A stretch of DNA of 64,000 nt from assembly GCA_965221635.1 (NCBI GenBank), contig OZ244902.1, positions 1,426,001 to 1,490,000 of the forward strand, read 5' to 3'. Every line of letters begins with the position of its first letter. The stretch's first letter is position 1. The notes beneath the pieces are model-generated. The model worked only from the letters and a program-made list of their open reading frames with translations, had not been told where the DNA came from and did no database searches. Origin of the DNA: JAAXHB01 sp965221635. Lineage in GTDB: Bacteria > Actinomycetota > Acidimicrobiia > Acidimicrobiales > Aldehydirespiratoraceae. Position numbers and translations under genes: made by a program. This document shows positions 1 through 8,060 of the stretch, piece after piece.

Positions 1-1
1 A

Positions 2-1567
2 CTGGCCGAGTACGCAGGGGCCTCCGACCCGTCGGATCTGATCGGCAAAACCGACGCCGACTGCGCCTGGGGCAAGGCGCAGGTGCCTCGCAGCGGCACA
101 ACCTGGTTCCAGGACCACGACCGCAAGGTGATGGACAGCGGCAAACCGCTGATCGGTTTGCGTGAACGGGTGCGGATCGCGGGGGGAAGGGTGATCTGGG
201 TGGAGACCAACAAGGTGCCGCTCAAGGATCTCGACGGCACGGTGGTGGGCACCCTTGGCACCTTCACCGACATCACCGACCAGGTGGAGGCCGAGGCGGA
301 ACTGCAGCGAACCCTCGAGGAGCTCGACGAGAGGGTGCGTGAGCGCACCTCGGAGCTGTCCAAGGCCAACGAGTCGCTGCGCCGCGAGGTGGAGGAAAGG
401 GTGCGCCTCGAACGCCAGGAGCGAGCCCAGCTCGCCCACGCCGAGGCGCTGCGCGAAACGGCCGCCGCGATTGCCAGGAGTTTGCAGCTCGACGACGTGA
501 TCGAGCAGGTGCTCAAGGGCGTGGAGCGGCTGTGCGAACACCACCGCAGCTACGTGGCGTTCTACGACAACGACGGCATGCTCGAACTAGCGGGCGAGCG
601 CTACCCGGGCCGCGAGGCTCACGTGGATCCGGTGCCCCACACCCGCATCCCCGACCCGCTCGCGAACTGGGCCGCGGCGCCCGCCTCGCCGGACGGTTCA
701 AACGGTTCGGCGTCCTCTGCGGCGGCGGGCGGCCCCGAGGCGCCGGGGCCTGATCCCACGGGCGCCCAGGGCGGGGTGCGGCCGGTGGTGCTGCCCCTGG
801 AGGTGGCAGACCAGCCGCTGGGATGCCTGGTGATCGAACCCAAACCGGATCGTCTTCTCACACCCGCCGAAGTTGACCGCCTCTCCACCCTGGCAGACCA
901 GGCGTCGTCGGCGATCTCCAACAGCCGGTCGCTGGTGATGGCACGGTCGCTGGCCGCGGTGGAGGAACGCCAGCGCCTGTCCAACGATCTGCACGACTCG
1001 GTGAGTCAAACCCTTTGGACGGCCACCTTGCTGGCCGAGACGCTGTCGCGTTCGCCCGACCTGGGTGACAAGCACCGCCGGCAGGCCGAGAAGATTCACA
1101 CCCTCACCGCCGGGGCCCTGTCGGAGATGAGAACCTTGTTGTTGGAGTTGCGACCGTCGGTGATCGAGCAGACACCGTTTGCCGATTTGATGGGCCAGCT
1201 CGTGTCGGCAACACGCAGCCGCAAGAAGGCCCGTTATCGCCTTCAGGTGGATCACCGCATCGAGCCCCTGCCGAACGTGAAGGTGGCGTTGTATCGCATC
1301 GTTCAGGAGTCGCTCAACAACGTGGCCCGCCACTCGGAGGCCTCGGAGGTGGAGGTGGCCGCGAACACCGCCGGTGACGGGCTCAGCGTGAGCGTGAGCG
1401 ACGACGGAGTGGGTTTCGAGGTGGGGTCGGTGGCCGAACACTTCGGGTTGCGGGGCATGGCCGAACGAGCCGCGGCGGTGGGCGCCTGCCTGAAGGTTGT
1501 GAGCCAACTCGGCGTTGGAACCACGGTGAAGGTGGACGTGGGCGACATCATGGGCTTGCCCGAGTGA
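2..1567 (+). CDS. Sensor histidine kinase, NarL/DesK type, 5' truncated
   Basis: The reading frame is open from base 2, so the gene begins upstream of the window; 521 residues are visible. In order: a PAS domain (visible residues 1 to about 97, ending in the PAC-like TFTDITDQ), a charged coiled coil (about 98-150), a divergent GAF-like region (about 160-295), a HisKA_3 dimerisation helix with the phospho-acceptor in NDLHDS (His at visible residue 331), and an HATPase domain with NNVARH (N box), DDGVGF and GLRGM. This architecture is that of NarL-family kinases, which autophosphorylate on His and pass phosphate to a LuxR-type regulator. No transmembrane segment is visible, so sensing is cytoplasmic or depends on the missing part. 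The regulator gene follows 43 bp downstream. The ligand is unknown. Confidence 0.93.
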   Translation: MAEYAGASDPSDLIGKTDADCAWGKAQVPRSGTTWFQDHDRKVMDSGKPLIGLRERVRIAGGRVIWVETNKVPLKDLDGTVVGTLGTFTDITDQVEAEAELQRTLEELDERVRERTSELSKANESLRREVEERVRLERQERAQLAHAEALRETAAAIARSLQLDDVIEQVLKGVERLCEHHRSYVAFYDNDGMLELAGERYPGREAHVDPVPHTRIPDPLANWAAAPASPDGSNGSASSAAAGGPEAPGPDPTGAQGGVRPVVLPLEVADQPLGCLVIEPKPDRLLTPAEVDRLSTLADQASSAISNSRSLVMARSLAAVEERQRLSNDLHDSVSQTLWTATLLAETLSRSPDLGDKHRRQAEKIHTLTAGALSEMRTLLLELRPSVIEQTPFADLMGQLVSATRSRKKARYRLQVDHRIEPLPNVKVALYRIVQESLNNVARHSEASEVEVAANTAGDGLSVSVSDDGVGFEVGSVAEHFGLRGMAERAAAVGACLKVVSQLGVGTTVKVDVGDIMGLPE

Positions 1568-1610
1568 TGTCGCCGCACACCCGGTCAGGAATCACCCCGG
1601 CGGTGTCGCC

Positions 1611-2264
1611 GTGAGCGCGCAGGACGTGATCCGGGTGGTGGTTGTGGACGACCACGACCTGCTGCGCGAGGGAGTGACCGCCTGTTTGGAGGGCTACGAG
1701 GACATCAGCGTGGTGGGAACCGCCCACAACGGGGTGGCCGCAGTGGACACGGTGGTGGAAACCGATCCCGATGTGGTGGTGATGGATCTGATCATGCCCG
1801 GCGGGGGAGGCGTGGAAGCCATCTCCAAGATCTCCGAACTTGCGCCACGGGCACGGGTGTTGGCGTTGACCAGCTTCACCGACGGCGCCTTGTTGCGCTC
1901 GGCGCTGGACGCCGGGGCGGTGAGCTTTCAACTAAAGAGCGTGTCCGGTGACGACCTGGCCGCGTCGATTCGTTTCACGGCGTCGGGCCAGTCCGCCATG
2001 GATTCGCACGTCACCCGGCTGATCGCGTCGGATCGTGACGTGCTTCGCGGTCTCACCGACCGCGAGCGCGAGGTGGCGGACCTGATGGCCGACGGCCTGT
2101 CCAACGCCGAGATCGCCGATCGGTTGTACCTGAGCGTGTACACCGTGAAGAACCACGTGAGCAACATCTTGATGAAGTTCAACGTGGCCACCCGCACCGA
2201 ACTGGTGGCGTCCATTCTGAACGCCCGTTACAAGCACCGGCCCCCGATCCCCGAGGGCCGCTAA
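1611..2264 (+). CDS. LuxR/NarL-family response regulator
   Basis: 217 aa from a GTG. The receiver domain (about residues 6-120) has the acidic pair DD at 13-14, the phospho-acceptor Asp59 in VVMDLIMPGG, the switch Thr in ALTSF and the Lys of LKSVSG. The C-terminal LuxR helix-turn-helix (about 146-205) begins LTDREREV and contains SNAEIADRL and the recognition helix around VKNHVSNI. Length and order are standard for the family. It lies 43 bp after the histidine kinase on the same strand, so the two are almost certainly a cognate pair. Targets cannot be read from the sequence. Confidence 0.95.
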   Translation: MSAQDVIRVVVVDDHDLLREGVTACLEGYEDISVVGTAHNGVAAVDTVVETDPDVVVMDLIMPGGGGVEAISKISELAPRARVLALTSFTDGALLRSALDAGAVSFQLKSVSGDDLAASIRFTASGQSAMDSHVTRLIASDRDVLRGLTDREREVADLMADGLSNAEIADRLYLSVYTVKNHVSNILMKFNVATRTELVASILNARYKHRPPIPEGR

Positions 2265-2318
2265 GGCCTCACGGCCTCGCCGGCCGCTCCGCCGGCAGGC
2301 CGGACTTGCGGTTGAGCG

Positions 2319-2729
2319 TCAGGCTTGGTGGATGAACTCCAGCCAGTTGCCGTCGGGATCTTCCACCATGGCGATGGAGCGCCCGGGCATGATCTCGCGT
2401 TTGGGCCACACCACCGGAGCGCCGACCGCCTCGCAATCGGCAAGAGCGGAGTCGATGTCGTCCACGCTGATGGTGAGATAGCGGTACCCGGTGCTGCCGG
2501 TGATGCCGCCGCCGATGCCGGCGGGCACATCGTCGGCCATTGGCGTCACCAGCTTCAACACGCTGTCACCGCAGCGCAAACGGTCCATGCGGGCGATGCC
2601 CACCGGTTCAAGCGCAAGCGTCCCCTCGTGAACCAGCCCAACAGCGTCTCGGTAGAACGCCAACATGGCGTCACCGTTGTTGGTGACCAGTCCCAGATCG
2701 AATCCCGGTTTGGTGATCCCGCGTGTCAT
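2319..2729 (-). CDS. VOC/glyoxalase-family protein
   Basis: 136 aa. I chose the ATG at 2729 because the clean Shine-Dalgarno GGAGGTGG lies just before it; a longer upstream frame exists but has no such site. The sequence has the vicinal-oxygen-chelate pattern: an N-terminal strand followed by MLAFYRDAVGL, a central IARMDRLRCGDS strand pair, and the closing strand DPDGNWLEFI, whose Glu is the usual last metal ligand. The usual N-terminal His ligand is not obvious. VOC proteins include glyoxalases, dioxygenases, isomerases and resistance proteins, and I cannot choose between them. It is divergent from the molybdenum hydroxylase cluster across a 401-bp gap and may share its control region. Confidence 0.85.
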   Translation of the reverse strand: MTRGITKPGFDLGLVTNNGDAMLAFYRDAVGLVHEGTLALEPVGIARMDRLRCGDSVLKLVTPMADDVPAGIGGGITGSTGYRYLTISVDDIDSALADCEAVGAPVVWPKREIMPGRSIAMVEDPDGNWLEFIHQA

Positions 2730-3130
2730 GTCGCCACCTCCAAGCTGCGAACACTTCCCTTGCGCACAATTGTTGCCGATCCCAACCCCTGCGCGCCGCA
2801 CCGCGGTCTGCCGGGCCGCCATCAGGAGCGGGTTGCGATGATTGGCGCAGGCGTTGTGTGAGGAAGCGTGCGCACGGGGCCGCGGTTGATCTGAGCCCCC
2901 TGCGAGCCGCTCCGGTATTCGGTGAGTTGGCCCGTCTAGTGCTTGGGAGCTAGCCCGATGGCGGCAGTCGGTTTGCTTCCATGGCGTCTGGCGCGCCCGG
3001 AAAATGCGTGCTTCACTGGCCCGAGGGCCTGGTGGCGTCCGCGCTGCGCTCGCTCTGCTGCGAGGCGCCGCCGGACGGAATCGGCCAACAAGCACGGAAT
3101 CGACCAACACGCACAAGGGGAGGCTTCGCC
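2730..3130. other. Divergent intergenic region, 401 bp
   Basis: This gap separates the leftward VOC gene from the rightward molybdenum hydroxylase operon and must hold the promoters of both. The frames that run through it are extensions of the flanking genes or shadows, without ribosome sites. I see no clear -35/-10 pair, no long inverted repeat and no RNA gene. The only site I can assign is the GGGGAGG ribosome site just before 3131. Confidence 0.5.
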
Positions 3131-3916
3131 ATGAGCGGTGCTGCGGAGGTGATCATCCCGAACTCGCGGGACGAGGCGGTGGCAGCGGTAGCCGGCAACG
3201 CCGGGGTGACCGTGGTGGCGGGCGGCACGCTCGTGGTGCCACAACACGGCCTGGGCGAACACCCGGTTGCCACCGCGGTTTGGCTTGGCCGCGCCGGCAT
3301 GGACGCGATCAGCACCGACAGCGGACGCATCACAGTTGGCGCTGCCGCAACGCTGGCCGCGTGCGTGGAGTTGCCGTCACCGGTGGGTGCCTGCGCGGCC
3401 AACATCTCCGACGGCGAGGTGCGAGCACAGGCCACCATCGGGGGCAACGTGTGCTCGCCGCTTCCCTACGGCGACCTGCGAGGGCCGCTCATGGCGGTGG
3501 ACGCAACGGTGCGCTGGGCCGACGCGGACGGCGTTCACAGCGCCTCGGTGTGTGACCCGATCGGTCTGGTGGGATCAGCGCAGGGACTGCTCGTGCTTGA
3601 CATTTCCTTCGACGCACCCGCGGCCGGGGCTTTCGTGGCCATGCGCCGCGCCCACACCCAGTCCCTCACCGCGATGGCGGTGAGCGCAGCCCGTGGCGCC
3701 GATGGTGTGGTGCGCCTCGCGGCCACAGGCGCCGCCCCCGACGCCTTCCGCCTCGCAGCCGCCGAGGCCGTGCTCGCAGCCGGCGGATCAGCCGACGACG
3801 CCGCACAAGCCGCGCTTGAAGATGCCGATCCCTACGACGACGCCTTGGCGTCGGCGTCGTACCGCCGTCGGGTGCTGCCCACCTACGTGCGCCGCGCCCT
3901 CGACGGGCTCGGCTGA
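3131..3916 (+). CDS. Molybdenum hydroxylase FAD-binding (medium) subunit
   Basis: 261 aa from the ATG at 3131, which has GGGGAGG upstream; an in-frame ATG at 2981 lacks such a site. It matches the CoxM/XdhB/NdhF class of FAD subunits: the first FAD loop is VVAGGTLVVP (about residues 28-37), the second is ATIGGNVCS (about 99-107), and the C-terminal CO-dehydrogenase flavoprotein domain ends in ASYRRRVLPTYVRRAL. It is slightly short for the family (usually 270-300 aa). In such enzymes it passes electrons from the 2Fe-2S clusters to an acceptor through FAD. It is the first gene of a four-gene set for one enzyme, all on the plus strand. Confidence 0.9.
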   Translation: MSGAAEVIIPNSRDEAVAAVAGNAGVTVVAGGTLVVPQHGLGEHPVATAVWLGRAGMDAISTDSGRITVGAAATLAACVELPSPVGACAANISDGEVRAQATIGGNVCSPLPYGDLRGPLMAVDATVRWADADGVHSASVCDPIGLVGSAQGLLVLDISFDAPAAGAFVAMRRAHTQSLTAMAVSAARGADGVVRLAATGAAPDAFRLAAAEAVLAAGGSADDAAQAALEDADPYDDALASASYRRRVLPTYVRRALDGLG

Positions 3917-3941
3917 CCGGAAAACGCCCCGCCAAACCACA

Positions 3942-4004
3942 TTGATCGCCAGGCCAGATCGCCGGCCAGGCCAAGTTGATCGCCAGGCCAAGTTGATCGC
4001 CAGG
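3942..4004. repeat. Short tandem repeat, TTGATCGCCAGG core
   Basis: Three copies of TTGATCGCCAGG begin at 3942, 3975 and 3993. The last two are spaced 18 bp apart with the unit TTGATCGCCAGGCCAAG; a partial copy (AGATCGCCGGCCAGG) lies between the first and second. The array fills the gap between the FAD and 2Fe-2S subunit genes and ends about 12 bp before the next ATG. The last copy's CAGGAAGGA may serve as the ribosome site. Expansion or contraction would change the leader of the downstream gene. Confidence 0.8.
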
Positions 4005-4016
4005 AAGGACACGCAC

Positions 4017-4538
4017 ATGGAATTGATCGTCAACTCCGAAACCCGTCGGGTTCGGTCGGGGCCGCTCACGTCGCTGCTCAACGTGTTGCGCTCCGAACTC
4101 GACATCACCAGCCCCAAAGCCGGGTGCGAATCCGGAGGATGCGGGGCGTGCACGGTGCTGATCGACGGCGAACCCCGGCGGTCGTGTCTGGTTGCGGTGT
4201 GCGCCGCCGAGGGCTCGGAGATCACCACCGTTGAAGGCCTCGGCACCCCCGAACAGCTCTCAACCATGCAGCAGGCGTTCATCCACCACTACGCCGCGCA
4301 GTGCGGGTTCTGCACAGACGGCATGGTGGTGGCCGCAACCGCGTACGCCGCCTCGGGCGGCAGCGGTGACCTCGACGACATTGCCGAAGCCCTCGGCGGG
4401 CATTTCTGTCGCTGCACCGGTTACGTGAAGATCCTGCAAGCCGTGAGCGCCGCAATCTCAGGAGACACGTTCGACATCGACTCCACCGCGAGCAGCGCCA
4501 ACAACACCTACGTAACCATCTCAGGAGGCCAGCCATGA
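4017..4538 (+). CDS. Molybdenum hydroxylase 2Fe-2S (small) subunit
   Basis: 173 aa from the ATG at 4017, with AGGAAGGA upstream. It has both iron-sulfur domains of the CoxS/XdhC/NdhS type. The N-terminal plant-ferredoxin-like cluster is bound by CESGGCGACT plus a later Cys in RRSC. The C-terminal four-helix domain has CGFCTDG and CRCTGY. The family is usually 155-170 aa; here a short Ser/Thr-rich tail follows. The protein carries electrons from the molybdopterin site to the FAD subunit. It lies between the FAD gene and the Mo-binding genes, the usual operon setting. Confidence 0.95.
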   Translation: MELIVNSETRRVRSGPLTSLLNVLRSELDITSPKAGCESGGCGACTVLIDGEPRRSCLVAVCAAEGSEITTVEGLGTPEQLSTMQQAFIHHYAAQCGFCTDGMVVAATAYAASGGSGDLDDIAEALGGHFCRCTGYVKILQAVSAAISGDTFDIDSTASSANNTYVTISGGQP

Positions 4539-4593
4539 GAACCGTTGCAACCCCGGTGGGCCCCGGCACCCCCGCAACGTCAGGAGCCCGGCC

Positions 4594-5961
4594 ATGAAGG
4601 CCGTGGGCGCCCGCCTGCCGCGCTATGACGGCGTGGGCCACGTGACGGGGCGCACCACCTACGTGGACGACGTTCGCATCCCGGGCATGTTGCACGCCGC
4701 AGCGTTGCGCTCGGACCGCCACCACGCCCGCATCACACGCTTGGACACCTCCGCCGCGGAGGCAAGGCCAGACGTTCACGCCGTGGTCACCCACGCCGAT
4801 GTGCCCACCTTGGTGTACGGCCACCTCTCGGGCGCGGGCATCCCCGGCGACGAGCCGCTGCTGGCCAAGGACCACGTGCGTTACAAGGGTCAGCCCCTCG
4901 CAGTGGTGGCCGCCGACACCGTGGAAGGCGCCCGTGCCGCTTGTGCCGCGATCGACGTGCAATACGAGGAGCTTCCCGCGCTGTTGGATGTGCGAGCGGC
5001 TTTCGATGACGGCGTGCCGGTGATCAACAACACGTTCGGCAAGTGGTACGACCAGTACGAGGGCGGCCTCGATGTGCGCCAGATCCGCAAGGGCGACATC
5101 GACAAAGCCATGGCAGACGCCGATCTGATCGTGCAGGGCGTGTACCGCACCCAGTCACAAGAACAGGTGCCCTTGGAGACACAGGTGTGCGTGGCGGTGC
5201 CCGAACCCGACGGGCGTCTCACGATTCACACCTGCACCCAGGCGATGTACTTCTCGCTGGGCGTGGTTTGCGCGCACTTGCAGCTCCCGATGAGCCAGGT
5301 GAAGATGGTGGGCGGCACCGTCGGCGGTGGTTTCGGCGGCAAAGTGGACACCGCCTCGGACACGCTCACCGCTCTCGCCGCGCAAAAGTCGGGACGCCCG
5401 GTGAAGTGGCGCTGGACACGTTCCGAGGAGATGCTGGCTTCGTCGAACCGGGGCCCGTGGCACATGGAGATCATCGACGCGGTCAGCAGCGACGGCTGGA
5501 TCCTGGGCCGCAAAATGCTCACCATTCACGACGCCGGCGCCTACGGACGCTTCTCGGTGTACGGGCTCACCAAGCACAGCTTCCACCACACCGGCGCTTA
5601 CACCATCCCCAACCTGCACTTCGACGGGTACGTGGTGTTCACCAACCGGATCCCCACCACCGCCATGCGCGGCTACGGAGTGACCGGACTGTCCACAGCC
5701 ATCGAAGTTCACGCCGAGCGGGTGGCCAAGGAACTGGGCATGGATCCCTACGAGTTCCGCCTCAAGAACGCCAACCGCGTCAACGACACGTCACCCAACC
5801 GCATCGCCTACGAAGACCCCAGCACCGTGGAGGTGCTGCAGTCGCTGGCGTCGGCCACCGGCGCCGAACTCGGCGACTCCCTGCGGGCGATGAGCAGGCA
5901 ACAACGCAGCGACGACATGCTCCCGGAGCATCTCGTGGCACAAATCGGCTCAGGTCACTGA
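4594..5961 (+). CDS. Molybdenum hydroxylase Mo-binding subunit, N-terminal half (NdhL-like)
   Basis: 455 aa. It starts with the aldehyde oxidase/xanthine dehydrogenase hammerhead domain (residues 1 to about 115, beginning near GARLPRYDGVGHVTG) and continues into the first Mo-pterin domain, with GGTVGGGFGGK and the arginine loop TAMRGYGV. It lacks the AYRCSFR loop of form I CO dehydrogenase, so it is not a CoxL of that type. It ends after the first Mo-binding domain; the rest is encoded by a separate gene starting 102 bp later with its own ribosome site. The same split is known in nicotinate dehydrogenase of Eubacterium barkeri (NdhL, about 50 kDa; NdhM, about 37 kDa), and the sizes here fit. 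The substrate is unknown: an aldehyde or N-heterocycle is likely. Confidence 0.88.
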   Translation: MKAVGARLPRYDGVGHVTGRTTYVDDVRIPGMLHAAALRSDRHHARITRLDTSAAEARPDVHAVVTHADVPTLVYGHLSGAGIPGDEPLLAKDHVRYKGQPLAVVAADTVEGARAACAAIDVQYEELPALLDVRAAFDDGVPVINNTFGKWYDQYEGGLDVRQIRKGDIDKAMADADLIVQGVYRTQSQEQVPLETQVCVAVPEPDGRLTIHTCTQAMYFSLGVVCAHLQLPMSQVKMVGGTVGGGFGGKVDTASDTLTALAAQKSGRPVKWRWTRSEEMLASSNRGPWHMEIIDAVSSDGWILGRKMLTIHDAGAYGRFSVYGLTKHSFHHTGAYTIPNLHFDGYVVFTNRIPTTAMRGYGVTGLSTAIEVHAERVAKELGMDPYEFRLKNANRVNDTSPNRIAYEDPSTVEVLQSLASATGAELGDSLRAMSRQQRSDDMLPEHLVAQIGSGH

Positions 5962-6063
5962 CACGGCGCGGGGCCGCAACACGGCGACCCAGCCCGCGGC
6001 GGCCCAGTCGACAGTGGCACGGCCACCCACCAAACAGATCACACTCACACGGAGGTTTCGCAC

Positions 6064-7176
6064 ATGGCAGTGCACAAAGGCACCGGCATAGCCACCATCG
6101 AGTACCCCACCGGCATGAACCAGAACGGCGACCCGTCCCAAGCCTGGATCAAGGTGAAACCCGACGGTCGGGTGGACGTGTTCTCGGGAACCGCCGACAT
6201 CGGCAACGGCTCCAAGACGGTGCAATCCCAGATCGTGGCCGACACCATCGGAGTGCCCTACGACTGGGTCACCTACGACAACTCCAACACGGACTCGTCG
6301 CCGATGTGTACCGGCACTTTCGCCTCGCGAGCCACTTTCGTGGCAGGCAACGCCGTGCTGAAAGCGGCCCGTCAGGTGCGTGAGCGCATCCTGGCGGTGG
6401 CCGCACGGGAGATGGAAATCGACCCGGCAGACCTGGAGGTGGCCGACGGCACCGTGTCGGTGGTGGGCACCCCGGCTCGTTCGATGGGCGTGGACGAAGT
6501 GGCCGGGGCCGCAACGTTCGTTCACGGCGAGTTGATCACCGGCGACGGCGCCCATCTCAACCCTGGCGCGGCGATCATCGACCCGGCCACCGGCGAGGTG
6601 GACAAACCACCCCACGCGGCGATCTCCTACGCGGCGTGCGAGGCGGAGGTGGAAGTGGACGACGAAACCGGCGACGTGCGGGTGGTGCGCCTCACCCAGG
6701 CCTACGACATCGGCAGGGCCATGAACCCCACACTGGTGGAAGGCCAAATCGAAGGCGGCGCGGTGATGGGCCTCGGGTTCGGGGTGCTGGAAACGTGCTA
6801 CCCGTACTACCCCGAGGTGACCCACCGCGGCGACGGCATGAACACCTACCTGTCGCCCACCATGGCCGACCTGCCCGACATCAAAAACGTGCTCATCGAG
6901 AACCCGTCCTCGGGCGGGCCCTACGGAGCGAAGGGCATCGGTGAGATGGCCAACAACGCGCAACCAGCGGCTATCGCCAACGCCATCCACGACGCCGTTG
7001 GGGTGTGGGTGACCGAGTTCCCGATCACCCCCGAGCGGGTGCTGGCAGCCCTCGACGCCCGCGACAGCGGCGTGGGGGCCACGTCTTCGCAGCCTCGACG
7101 TGAGGGCAAGCACGTGATCTTCGACGAGGAACTGTCGATCAACACCGTGTCGGGCGCCAAAAGCTGGACACCCTGA
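6064..7176 (+). CDS. Molybdenum hydroxylase Mo-binding subunit, C-terminal half (NdhM-like)
   Basis: 370 aa from an ATG with the strong ribosome site CGGAGG. It encodes the second Mo-pterin domain that in most relatives is fused to the preceding protein. Visible motifs are the N-terminal KGTGIA, the pterin-contact loop TGTFASRATFVAGNA, DDETGDVRV, and near the C-terminus GAKGIGE, whose Glu is the catalytic base of this enzyme class. Together with the 455-aa protein it makes 825 residues, close to the fused length. Its own start and ribosome site, and intact motifs in both halves, argue for a true split rather than a frameshift. Confidence 0.88.
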   Translation: MAVHKGTGIATIEYPTGMNQNGDPSQAWIKVKPDGRVDVFSGTADIGNGSKTVQSQIVADTIGVPYDWVTYDNSNTDSSPMCTGTFASRATFVAGNAVLKAARQVRERILAVAAREMEIDPADLEVADGTVSVVGTPARSMGVDEVAGAATFVHGELITGDGAHLNPGAAIIDPATGEVDKPPHAAISYAACEAEVEVDDETGDVRVVRLTQAYDIGRAMNPTLVEGQIEGGAVMGLGFGVLETCYPYYPEVTHRGDGMNTYLSPTMADLPDIKNVLIENPSSGGPYGAKGIGEMANNAQPAAIANAIHDAVGVWVTEFPITPERVLAALDARDSGVGATSSQPRREGKHVIFDEELSINTVSGAKSWTP

Positions 7177-7259
7177 ACACCGGTGGCAGGTCTCGGTGAC
7201 CTGTCCAACAAGCCGATCCGGCCCGTGACGATTCCCCGGCCTGATGCGGGGAGGCAAAG

Positions 7260-7976
7260 ATGACAAACATCACCGGTCGTAACGCACTGGTCACCGGGGC
7301 CGGGTCGGGGATCGGCGCGGCTTGCGTGGATCGTTTGCTGGCCGACGGCTGCCGGGTGACCGCGGTGGATTTGCATGCCGGGGAGATGCAAGCCCGCAGC
7401 GGAGAGCTGGCGGCGTTGTGCGAGATCGACGTGACCGACCCGGCCGCGGTGCGTGCCGTGCCCGGAATCGACGAAATGCACATGGTGGTGCAATCCGCGG
7501 GGGTGGTGGGCCCCAACATGGACATCGTGGACGTGTCGCTCGCGGATTGGCAGCACACTCTCGACGTGAACGTCACCGGAATCTTCAACGTGATGCAAGC
7601 GGTGATCCCGTCGATGGTGGACCGCGGGTGGGGCCGGATCGTGAACATTGCCAGCATCGCCGGCAAGGAGGGCAACCCCAAGCTCGGGGCGTACTCGGCG
7701 AGCAAGGGAGCGGTGATCGCGCTCACAAAGTCGGTGGCCAAGGAGCTGGCCACCACCGGCGTGCTGGTGAACTCGGTGGCCCCGGCGGTGATCGCCACCC
7801 CGATCAACGCCGACACCGCACCCGAGGTGTTGGAGTACATGGTGTCGAAGATTCCGATGAACCGCCGCGGAACCGCCGACGAGGTCGCCGCGCTGGTGGC
7901 GTGGCTGTGCTCGGACGAATGCTCGTTCTCCACCGGGTTCTGTTACGACATTTCCGGCGGCCGGGCGGTGTACTGA
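7260..7976 (+). CDS. Short-chain dehydrogenase/reductase (classical SDR)
   Basis: 238 aa; the ATG follows GGGGAGG. It has the nucleotide loop TGAGSGIG (residues 13-20), the strand-end DVTD, NIASIAG with the catalytic Ser, and the active-site YSASK. The closing ISGGRAVY is typical of FabG-like SDRs. Asp in AVDLHA at the end of strand 2 suggests NAD(H) preference. It follows the molybdenum hydroxylase by 83 bp on the same strand and probably oxidises or reduces an alcohol/ketone in the same pathway. The substrate cannot be inferred. Confidence 0.92.
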   Translation: MTNITGRNALVTGAGSGIGAACVDRLLADGCRVTAVDLHAGEMQARSGELAALCEIDVTDPAAVRAVPGIDEMHMVVQSAGVVGPNMDIVDVSLADWQHTLDVNVTGIFNVMQAVIPSMVDRGWGRIVNIASIAGKEGNPKLGAYSASKGAVIALTKSVAKELATTGVLVNSVAPAVIATPINADTAPEVLEYMVSKIPMNRRGTADEVAALVAWLCSDECSFSTGFCYDISGGRAVY

Positions 7977-8060
7977 CCCGATGAGCGGCGTCAGGCTCGC
8001 CACAATGCCCACGGCAGGCCCACCCACGCCGCCCGACGGCGCACGGCTGTTGGAGCGCTG

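Noticed and set aside
2981..3130. N-terminal extension of the FAD-subunit frame
   Set aside because: The extension has no ribosome site and unlike composition. The ATG at 3131 has GGGGAGG and starts right at the family's N-terminus.
5962..6063. Frameshift breaking one large-subunit gene
   Set aside because: The second half has its own CGGAGG site and ATG, and both halves end and begin at a domain boundary. A split-subunit precedent exists.
3131..7176. Carbon monoxide dehydrogenase (coxMSL)
   Set aside because: The large subunit has AMRGYG instead of the AYRCSFR loop of form I CoxL, and the large subunit is split. CO oxidation is not supported.
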